NCBI RefSeq assembly: GCF_004336805.1
Contig: NZ_SJXM01000001.1
Span: 1-64,000, forward strand
Reading direction: 5' to 3'
From: Aeromicrobium sp. IC_218
Lineage (GTDB): Bacteria; Actinomycetota; Actinomycetes; Propionibacteriales; Nocardioidaceae
DNA: 64,000 nucleotides
A program made the position numbers and the translations under genes. Below, piece after piece: positions 57,879 to 64,000 of the stretch. Below the pieces are notes generated by a model. The model saw only the letters and a list, made by a program, of their open reading frames with translations. It had not been told where the DNA came from and searched no databases. Numbering within the stretch: position 1 is the first letter of the stretch; each line of letters starts with the position of its first letter.

Positions 57879-59713
57879 TGGGGGCTCCCCGCGTACATCT
57901 GCTCGATCTGGTCGGCGAACCGCTCGGCGACGACCGAGCGCTTCACCTTCTGGGTGGCGGTGAGCTCGCCCTCGTCGTGGTCGAGCTCCTTGGGCAGCAG
58001 CGTGAAGCGCTTGATCGTCTCCACGGCGGCGAAGGCGGTGTTGACCTCGTCGACCACCTGCTGCACCAGCGCGCGGACCTCGGGCTTCTCGGTGAGGTCG
58101 CGGTAGGTGGTGAAGGCCAGGCGCCGCTGCTGGGCCCAGCTGCCGACGGTGTCGAGCTCGATGCCGACCAGCGCGGTCAGGTACTTGCGACGGTCGCCCA
58201 CGACGATCGCCTCCTTGACGTAGGGGGACGCCTTGAGCGCGTTCTCCAGCTCGCTGGGCGAGATGTTCTTGCCGCCGGAGGTGATGATGATGTCCTTGAT
58301 CCGGTCGGTGATCCGCAGGTGCGTGCCGTCGACCCACTCCCCGACGTCGCCGGTGTGCAGCCAGCCGTCCGGGTCGATCGTGCGGGCCGTGGCCTCGGGG
58401 TTGTTCCAGTAGCCGGCGAACGTGCCGTCGTGGCGGGTGAGCACCTCGCCGTCGTCCGCGATCCGCACCTCGACGCCGGGCTGGGCCTCGCCGACGGTGC
58501 CGACCTTGACGCGTCCGGTCATGTTGGCGGTGGCGACGGCGCTGTTCTCGGTCATGCCGTAGACCTCGTGCATCGGCACGCCCAGGCCCATGAAGAAGAC
58601 GAGCACCTCGGGCGAGATCGGGGCGGCGCCCGACGCGGCGTACCGCACGTGCGCCAGGCCGAGCCGCTCCTTGAGCGGGCGGTAGACGAACAGCCAGCCG
58701 GCGGCGTACTTGAGCCGGGTGCGCCAGGTGTGACGGCCCTCGTTCTGGACCAGCTCGCGGCCGATGCCGGCGGCGACCTTCATCCAGAAGCCGAACGTGG
58801 CTCGCTTGAGCCGCGAGGCGCCGGTCATGCGGACGTGGACGCCGGCGACGATCTTCTCCCAGATGCGCGGCACGGCGAACAGCAGCGTCGGCTGCACCTC
58901 GCGCAGGTTCTGCTGGACGGTGTCGATCGACTCGGCGAAGCACACCTGCGTGCCCAGGCCGGCGTTGAACCAGGTCGTGAAGACCCGCTCGGCGACGTGG
59001 CACAGCGGCAGGTAGGACAGCACGACGTCCTTCGGCCCGGCCGGCGGGCTGACGAACGACTCGGACTGCTGGATCGTGTGGACGACGAACTCGACGTTCG
59101 CGACGGTCAGCATCGCGCCCTTGGGCGGGCCCGTGGTGCCGGACGTGTAGACGAGCGTGGCCAGGTCGCCCGGCTCCGCGGCGTCGGTGAGCGCGTCGAC
59201 GGCACCGGGGTGGGCGGCGGCGTGCTCGTCGCCGAGCGCCAGGAAGGCGTCCCACGACATCAGCCGCGGGTCGTCGTAGCGTCCGGTGATGCCGCGGTGC
59301 TCGAGGTGGACGACGTGGCGCAGGTCGGGCAGCTGCTCGATGACCTCCATCGTCTTGTCCAGCTGCTCCTGGTCCTCGACGACGACGACGCAGGCGCCGC
59401 TGTCGCGCAGGACGTGCAGCACCTCCGGCGCCGGGTTCGTCGGGTACAGGCCGACCGTGGCGGCCCGCACCGCGGTGGTGCCGACGTCGGTGTAGAGCCA
59501 CTCGCGCCGGTTCTCGCTGTGGATGGCGACCCGGTCGCCGGGCCGGACGCCGAGCGCGACGAGCGCGTGGCCGACGCGGGCGGCGGTGGACCAGTACCCG
59601 TCCCAGGTCACCTCCTCCCACAGGCCGAGGTTCTTCTCCCGCAGGCACACCCGGTCGGGCGTGCGGCGGGCGTGCTCCCTGACCCGCTGGGCCAGGCTGG
59701 TCGGCTCGCTCAC
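57875..59713 (-). CDS. Long-chain-type acyl-CoA synthetase (AMP-binding)
   Basis: A 612-residue ANL-superfamily enzyme that activates a carboxylic acid to its acyl-CoA through an acyl-AMP. The P-loop is LVYTSGTTGPPKGAMLT, the core motif YGMTENSAVATAN, and the hinge GEWVDGTHLRITDRIKDIII. The catalytic lysine region is in TLTATQKVKRSVV-like ELTATQKVKRSVV. The length fits the FadD15 type. It lies between livG- and livH-type genes with four-base overlaps on both sides, so substrate import and activation are genetically coupled. The actual substrate is unknown. Confidence 0.9.
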   Translation of the reverse strand: MSEPTSLAQRVREHARRTPDRVCLREKNLGLWEEVTWDGYWSTAARVGHALVALGVRPGDRVAIHSENRREWLYTDVGTTAVRAATVGLYPTNPAPEVLHVLRDSGACVVVVEDQEQLDKTMEVIEQLPDLRHVVHLEHRGITGRYDDPRLMSWDAFLALGDEHAAAHPGAVDALTDAAEPGDLATLVYTSGTTGPPKGAMLTVANVEFVVHTIQQSESFVSPPAGPKDVVLSYLPLCHVAERVFTTWFNAGLGTQVCFAESIDTVQQNLREVQPTLLFAVPRIWEKIVAGVHVRMTGASRLKRATFGFWMKVAAGIGRELVQNEGRHTWRTRLKYAAGWLFVYRPLKERLGLAHVRYAASGAAPISPEVLVFFMGLGVPMHEVYGMTENSAVATANMTGRVKVGTVGEAQPGVEVRIADDGEVLTRHDGTFAGYWNNPEATARTIDPDGWLHTGDVGEWVDGTHLRITDRIKDIIITSGGKNISPSELENALKASPYVKEAIVVGDRRKYLTALVGIELDTVGSWAQQRRLAFTTYRDLTEKPEVRALVQQVVDEVNTAFAAVETIKRFTLLPKELDHDEGELTATQKVKRSVVAERFADQIEQMYAGSPQ

Positions 59714-60495
59714 GCGTCCTCCTTCGCGGGCAGGCCGAGGTAGGCCGCCACGACGTCGGGGTGCTCCTGCACCTGGGTGGGGGTGCCGGTGACCAGCGGC
59801 CGGCCGAAGTCCATGGCCATGACCCGGTCGGCCAGGTCCATGACCAGGCCCATGTCGTGCTCGACGAGGATCATGGCGATGCCGAGCTCGTCGCGGACGT
59901 CGAGGATGAACCGGGCCATGTCCTCGGTCTCCTCGCCGTTCATGCCGGCGACCGGCTCGTCGAGCAGGAGCAGCCGCGGCTCCATCGCGAGCGCCCGGCC
60001 GAGCTCGATCCGCTTCTGGACGCCGTACGGCAGCATCCCGACCGGCATGCCGCGGTAGGCCTCGATCTCCAGGAAGTCGACGATCTCCTCGACCCGGCGG
60101 CGGTTGGCGACCTCCGCGTTGCGGGCCTTGCCGAACCAGGCCACGGCGGCGGCCCAGCCGTAGCCGAGGTGGTGGTGGCGCCCGAGCATGAGGTTGTCGA
60201 CCAGGTCGAGGTTCCCGAACAGCTCGATGTTCTGGAACGTGCGGGCCACGCCCATCGCCGCGATGCGGGGCGGGCGGACGCCGACCAGCTCGTGGCCGTC
60301 GAACACGACGCTGCCCTGCTGGGGCCGGTACACGCCGGACAGCACGTTGAAGATGGACGTCTTGCCGGCGCCGTTGGGGCCGATGACGGCGAACAGCTCG
60401 CCGGGCAGGACGTCGAAGGTGACGCCGCTCAGGGCGGTGACGCCGGCGAACCGCAGCTCGACGTCGCGCACCTGCAGGATCGGGTCGGGACTCAT
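59710..60495 (-). CDS. Branched-chain-type ABC importer ATPase (LivG-like)
   Basis: A 261-residue ABC ATPase. Walker A GPNGAGKTS, a signature reading PYGVQKRIELGRALA in place of the usual LSGGQ form (normal for LivG), Walker B LLLLDEPVAGMNGEE and the switch His in ILVEHDMGLVM. I start at ATG 60495, which overlaps the LivF-like stop and follows GAGGTGG; a GTG nine bases upstream is possible. Confidence 0.93.
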   Translation of the reverse strand: MSPDPILQVRDVELRFAGVTALSGVTFDVLPGELFAVIGPNGAGKTSIFNVLSGVYRPQQGSVVFDGHELVGVRPPRIAAMGVARTFQNIELFGNLDLVDNLMLGRHHHLGYGWAAAVAWFGKARNAEVANRRRVEEIVDFLEIEAYRGMPVGMLPYGVQKRIELGRALAMEPRLLLLDEPVAGMNGEETEDMARFILDVRDELGIAMILVEHDMGLVMDLADRVMAMDFGRPLVTGTPTQVQEHPDVVAAYLGLPAKEDA

Positions 60496-61271
60496 GACAA
60501 CCACCTCTTGCGGCGCTTGTAGTGCTTGACGTCGCGGTACGAGGTGGCCAGCTCGCCGCGTCCCAGGTAGAAGTCGCGGATGTCGTCGTCGTCCAGCAGC
60601 GCGGCGGCGGGCTTGTCCATGACGATCTTGCCGTGCTCCATGACGTAGCCGTGCTGGGCGATCGAGAGCGCCATGGTGGCGTTCTGCTCGACCAGCAGCA
60701 CGGTGGTGCCCCGGGCGTTGATCTCCTGCACGATCTCGGCGATCTGCTGCACGATGCGCGGAGCCAGGCCGAGGCTCGGCTCGTCGAGCAGCAGCAGCTT
60801 GGGCCGGGCGACCAGCGCGCGGCCCATGGCGAGCATCTGCTGCTCGCCGCCGGACAGGTAGCCGGCCGTGCGGTCCTTGCGCTCCTTGAGCACCGGGAAG
60901 AGCTCGTACACCTCCCCGATCGCGGCGTCGAGGCCGTCGGGGTGGCTGTGCCCGCCGACCCGCAGGTTCTCCTCGACGGTGAACTCGGCGAAGACGCGGC
61001 GACCCTCCAGCACCTGGCTGAGCCCGGCCTGGACGATGCGCGGGGCCGGCCAGCGCTCGATCGCGGTGCCGTCGAGCAGCACCTGCCCCTTCGTCACCTT
61101 CCCGTCATGGACGTCGAGCAGGCCCGACAGGGCCCGCAGCAGGGTCGTCTTGCCCGCGCCGTTCGCGCCGAGCAGGGCCACGATCGCGCCGTCGGGCACG
61201 TCGAGACTCACTCCTCGCAGCACGAGCACGACGTCGTGGTAGACGACCTCGAGGTTCTGGACCGACAGCAC
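60492..61271 (-). CDS. Branched-chain-type ABC importer ATPase (LivF-like)
   Basis: A 259-residue ABC ATPase: Walker A GANGAGKTT, signature YLSGGEQQMLAMGRAL, Walker B LLLLDEPSLGLAPRI and switch VLLVEQNATMALSIA. The C-terminal 25 residues (ELATSYRDVKHYKRRKRWLS) extend beyond the usual LivF end. First gene of the operon, GTG start after GGAG, divergent from the TetR gene. Confidence 0.93.
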   Translation of the reverse strand: MLSVQNLEVVYHDVVLVLRGVSLDVPDGAIVALLGANGAGKTTLLRALSGLLDVHDGKVTKGQVLLDGTAIERWPAPRIVQAGLSQVLEGRRVFAEFTVEENLRVGGHSHPDGLDAAIGEVYELFPVLKERKDRTAGYLSGGEQQMLAMGRALVARPKLLLLDEPSLGLAPRIVQQIAEIVQEINARGTTVLLVEQNATMALSIAQHGYVMEHGKIVMDKPAAALLDDDDIRDFYLGRGELATSYRDVKHYKRRKRWLS

Positions 61272-61327
61272 GTTCTCTCCCGCCTGGTGGTTGACCGGGA
61301 CGCTAGAGAGTGGTGCGGGTCACTGAC

Positions 61328-61350
61328 AAGTTGCAGGGGTGGTGCAACTT
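61328..61350. promoter_or_regulatory. Inverted repeat, candidate TetR operator
   Basis: AAGTTGCA, seven bases, TGCAACTT: a perfect 8-base inverted repeat 57 bases from the livF-like start and 14 bases before the TetR start. Its size and position fit a TetR-family dimer site controlling both divergent genes. Confidence 0.65.
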
Positions 61351-61363
61351 TGACGAGCAGGGC

Positions 61364-61996
61364 ATGCTGTCCCCCGTGGAACACCCCTCGCCCCGCCTGC
61401 GGCCCGAGGCGCTCCGCCAGCGCGACGGGCGTCGGCTGCGCGGCGAGCGCACCCGGCGCAGCATCGTCGACGCCCATTCCGCGCTGCTGCGCGAGGGCGA
61501 CCTGAAGCCCACCGCGCAGACCATCGCCGAGCGCGCCGGGGTCTCGGTCCGCACCCTCTGGGTCGCGTTCGGCGACATGGAGGGCCTGCTCGACGCGACC
61601 ACCGACTACTGGTTGCGCTCGGACTGGGAGCTGCGCGAGCACGTCGAGCCGTCCCTGGCGCTGGAGGAGCGGCTGGACCGCTTCGTCGCGGAGCGGGCCC
61701 GGCGGCTGGAGAACATCGCCCCGGCCGCGCGCTCGGCCGCGCTGGCCGAGCCGTTCTCGGCGGCGCTCAAGGCCAGCCGCCGTCACCACGTCCAGCGCGT
61801 GCGCGACGACGTCGAGGAGGTCTTCGCCGGCGAGCTGGCCCGGCTCGACCCGGCGGCCCGCGAGACCGAGGCGCTGGCGCTGACCGCGGCGGCCAGCTGG
61901 AACACCTGGTCGATCCTGCGCGACGACCTCGGGCTCGACGTCGCCGCCGCGAGCGCCACCATGCGCCGGACGCTGTCGGCCCTGCTCGCGGGGTAG
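61364..61996 (+). CDS. TetR-family transcriptional regulator
   Basis: A 210-residue regulator. The N-terminal HTH region (about 15-75) includes RGERTRRSIVDAHSALLREG and AQTIAERAGVSVRTLWVAFG, the TetR DNA-binding pattern. The C-terminal helical half would bind an effector such as an acyl-CoA (inference from the neighbouring synthetase). I start at ATG 61364 (MLSPVEHPSP); a GTG at 61376 or an upstream start are alternatives. Divergent from the liv-type operon. Confidence 0.85.
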   Translation: MLSPVEHPSPRLRPEALRQRDGRRLRGERTRRSIVDAHSALLREGDLKPTAQTIAERAGVSVRTLWVAFGDMEGLLDATTDYWLRSDWELREHVEPSLALEERLDRFVAERARRLENIAPAARSAALAEPFSAALKASRRHHVQRVRDDVEEVFAGELARLDPAARETEALALTAAASWNTWSILRDDLGLDVAAASATMRRTLSALLAG

Positions 61997-61997
61997 G

Positions 61998-62978
61998 TCA
62001 GACCAGCGCGAGCACGAGCACCAGCGAGGTGCCGGCGACCGTCGCGGTCGCGACGGCGCTGAGCGCCAGCACGCCCGGTGGCAGGGGCAGCAGGTCGCGC
62101 ACGCGCAGCCCCAGTCCGAGCCCGAACATCGCCGCCGCGAGCAGCACCGACGCCGCCCCGTCGGCGACGTCGAGCACCGGGGCGGGCAGCACGTCCGCGG
62201 TGCGCACGGCGACGGCCGCCGCGAACCCGGCCACGAACCACGGCACCACCGGGGTCCCGCGTGGCCGCCCGCCCGCGCCGGCGCCCCGGGCGACGACCGC
62301 GTACACCGGCGCCAGCAGCAGCACGCGGGTGAGCTTCACGGCGGTGGCCACGGCCAGTGCGCCCGGTCCGAGCAGCGCCGCGGCCGCGACGACCTGGCCG
62401 ACCTCGTGGATGCTGGCGCCCGCCCACACCGCGGCCTGGCGGTCGTCGAGGCCGAGGGCGGCGGCGGCCCACGGGACGAGCAGCACGAGGGCGGTGCCGT
62501 GGACGGTCACGAGCGCCACGGTGACGGCCACGTCGCGCTCGCGCGGCCGCACGGCGTCCTCGACCGCGGCGACGGCCGCCGCGCCGCAGACCGAGAACCC
62601 GGTGGCGACCAGGGCGGTCAGCCGCCGGTCCACGCCCAGCACGCGTCCCGCCGTCGTGGTGACGGCGAACGTCGTGGTGAGCGTCAGCACGACCACGGCG
62701 ACCCCGCCGACCCCGACGTCCGCGACGCGGTCGAGCGGCAGGCGCAGCCCGAGCAGGACGATGCCGCCGCGCAGCAGCGCGCGGGTGACGGGTGCGTGCC
62801 CGGCCAGCGGGCCGCGCCCGGCCCCGGGCGTGGCCGCGACGACCCCGCCCAGGACGAGCGCGAGCAGGAGCGGACCCGCCCACGGGACGACCAGGCTCAG
62901 CCCGAGGGACGCGCCACCGGCGGCCAGCAGGACCACGACGGCGGGGCCGCGACGTGGCGGCGGGGTGGGCTTGAGCAC
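61998..62978 (-). CDS. YeiH/YadS-type putative sulfate or organosulfonate exporter
   Basis: A 326-residue membrane protein with about ten helices of the UPF0324/YeiH family. Key segments are GGIVLLGLRLPLDRVADVGV, FSVCGAAAVAAVEDAVRPRE and WAGASIHEVGQVVAAAALLG, the last being the strongest signature. Family members are annotated as putative sulfate exporters and occur beside LysR genes, as here; transport activity is not well established. GTG start, 70 bases from the divergent LysR gene; tail-to-tail with the TetR gene one base away. Confidence 0.88.
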   Translation of the reverse strand: MLKPTPPPRRGPAVVVLLAAGGASLGLSLVVPWAGPLLLALVLGGVVAATPGAGRGPLAGHAPVTRALLRGGIVLLGLRLPLDRVADVGVGGVAVVVLTLTTTFAVTTTAGRVLGVDRRLTALVATGFSVCGAAAVAAVEDAVRPRERDVAVTVALVTVHGTALVLLVPWAAAALGLDDRQAAVWAGASIHEVGQVVAAAALLGPGALAVATAVKLTRVLLLAPVYAVVARGAGAGGRPRGTPVVPWFVAGFAAAVAVRTADVLPAPVLDVADGAASVLLAAAMFGLGLGLRVRDLLPLPPGVLALSAVATATVAGTSLVLVLALV

Positions 62979-63035
62979 CCGTCCACCGTCGCGCCGACGC
63001 GGCCGTGCCGGTAGACACCGCGACCGGGACGGGGT

Positions 63036-63050
63036 ATCACGTGAGGTGAT
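63036..63050. promoter_or_regulatory. LysR-type operator (ATC-N9-GAT)
   Basis: ATCACGTGAGGTGAT, an interrupted palindrome of the ATC-N9-GAT class used by many LysR regulators. Its right arm overlaps the LysR gene ATG, so bound regulator could repress itself while acting on the divergent permease gene. Confidence 0.55.
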
Positions 63051-63945
63051 GACTCCTCCCGACCTGGACGTGACCACCCTGCGGCTGCTCGTCGCGCTCG
63101 ATGAGCGCGGCAGCATCAACGCCGCCGCGGCGGCGCTCGGGCTCACCCAGCCCGCGGCCAGCGCCCGGGTGCGCGCCTTCGAGACCCGGTGGCGGCTCGC
63201 GGTCGTCCAGCGCTCGGCCCGGGGGTCGACGCTCACCACCGACGGACGCGCGGTGGTCGCCTGGGCGCGCCCGGTGCTGCACCACCTCGACACCATGCGC
63301 GAGGGGCTGGCGGCCATGAGCGCCGAGCGCGGCGGGGAGGTCGCGATCGCGGCGAGCCTCACCGTCGCCGAGTTCCTGCTGCCCCGGTGGATCGCCGAGC
63401 TGCGCTCGCGCCGGCCGGACCTGCAGCCCCGGCTGCAGGTGGTCAACAGCGCCCGCGTCGGCGAGCTCGTCCGCTCCGGGGCCGTCGACGTCGGCTTCAT
63501 CGAGACCGCCGCGCGGCCCACCGACCTGCAGACCCGCACCATCGGCCACGACCGGCTCGTGGTCGTCGTCGCGCCCGGCGACCCCTGGGCCCGGCGCCGG
63601 ACGCCGCTGGGTGCCGACGCGCTCGCCGCCCGGGCGTGGGTCATGCGCGAGCCGGGCAGCGGCACCCGCAGCACCTTCGAGACCGCCGTGCGCCGGCAGG
63701 TGGACGTGGCGCTCGAGGCCAGCAGCACCACCGCCCTCGTCGGCGCCGCCCTGGCCGGCATCGGGCCGGCCGTCGTGCCCGCGCGGGCCGTCGTCGCCGA
63801 GCTCGAGACCGGACGCCTGGTGCAGGTGCCGGTGGGGCTGGACCTGCGTCGTCCGCTCACCGCGGTCTGGCGCCCGCAGGAGCGCCTCCCCGACGCCGTC
63901 GGCGACCTCGTGCTCGTGGCGGTCGAGGCCACCCGGACCCCGTGA
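63049..63945 (+). CDS. LysR-family transcriptional regulator
   Basis: A 298-residue LysR protein. The winged HTH is at residues 1-65 (TLRLLVALDERGSINAAAAA, then LGLTQPAASARVRAFETRW). The effector domain is about 90-295, with VAIAASLTVAEFLLPRWIAE and GAVDVGFIETAAR. The overall type resembles CysL/CbbR-like regulators, which pair with YeiH permeases. I start at ATG 63049; a GTG immediately before is possible. An operator overlaps the start. Confidence 0.9.
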   Translation: MTPPDLDVTTLRLLVALDERGSINAAAAALGLTQPAASARVRAFETRWRLAVVQRSARGSTLTTDGRAVVAWARPVLHHLDTMREGLAAMSAERGGEVAIAASLTVAEFLLPRWIAELRSRRPDLQPRLQVVNSARVGELVRSGAVDVGFIETAARPTDLQTRTIGHDRLVVVVAPGDPWARRRTPLGADALAARAWVMREPGSGTRSTFETAVRRQVDVALEASSTTALVGAALAGIGPAVVPARAVVAELETGRLVQVPVGLDLRRPLTAVWRPQERLPDAVGDLVLVAVEATRTP

Positions 63946-63950
63946 GACGG

Positions 63951-63986
63951 CGACGGGCCCCCGACCAGGTGGTCGGGGGCCCGTCG
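63951..63986 (+). terminator. Hairpin terminator after the LysR gene
   Basis: A perfect 16-base-pair stem (CGACGGGCCCCCGACC and its complement) with an AGGT loop, starting five bases after the stop. Confidence 0.8.
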
Positions 63987-64000
63987 TCAGGCTGCGAGCA

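Noticed and set aside
63031-63050. A fourth parS site around TATCACGTGAGG
   Set aside because: Only half of the parS core matches; the LysR-type ATC-N9-GAT symmetry explains it better.

Overview
The window is high-GC DNA of about 70 percent G+C, with many GTG and a few TTG starts and tightly overlapping genes. It looks like the chromosome of a motile actinobacterium, most likely in or near the Nocardioidaceae/Propionibacteriales. That placement rests on the gene order dnaA-dnaN-gnd-recF-dciA-gyrB-gyrA, a DLW-39 peptide beside tRNA-Ile and tRNA-Ala, DUF6049 next to murJ, and a single polar-type flagellar locus. It is an inference from context, not from a marker gene. I see no insertion sequence, prophage or CRISPR array.

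Positions 1-16.6 kb hold a flagellar locus. The minus strand carries, in transcription order, a flagellar sigma factor, fliC, fliD, fliS and a FliT-like gene. These are followed by flgB-flgC-fliE-fliF-fliG-fliH-fliI-fliJ, an NlpC/P60-SLT peptidoglycan hydrolase, fliK and flgD (cut by the left edge). The plus strand carries flgN-flgK-flgL-fliW-csrA. The flagellin leader contains a sigma-28-like promoter and a hairpin that presents a CsrA-type ACGGA loop. The FliW-CsrA-flagellin feedback loop therefore appears complete inside this window.

Positions 16.7-23.1 kb form one overlapping five-gene unit: a GAF-PP2C phosphatase, a cellulose-synthase-like glycosyltransferase with a large helical insertion, a STAS anti-anti-sigma-type protein, an RsbW-type ATPase, and a secreted GH26-like domain fused to an OpgC-type membrane acyltransferase. 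It reads as a surface-polysaccharide machine wired to partner-switching regulators. It is the least familiar system here.

Positions 23.1-29.3 kb contain a BenE transporter, three small envelope-stress-type proteins, a large secreted polysaccharide deacetylase with repeats, two tRNAs and the DLW-39 peptide. Positions 29.3-46.2 kb are the replication-origin region. Minus-strand genes run dnaA, dnaN, gnd, recF, dciA, gyrB, gyrA, DUF3566, with a plus-strand PAP2 phosphatase inserted. Plus-strand genes are rpmH, rnpA, yidD, yidC, jag, rsmG, a 33-codon micro-ORF, parA and parB. DnaA boxes lie on both sides of dnaA, and three parS-like sites lie between recF and parA.

Positions 46.2-54.5 kb carry trxA, trxB, a pseudokinase, murJ, a DUF6049 protein and a CCA-adding enzyme. 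Positions 54.5-64 kb carry a branched-chain-type ABC importer (livK-M-H-G-F) with an embedded acyl-CoA synthetase and a divergent TetR regulator. They end with a YeiH-type permease divergent from a LysR regulator.
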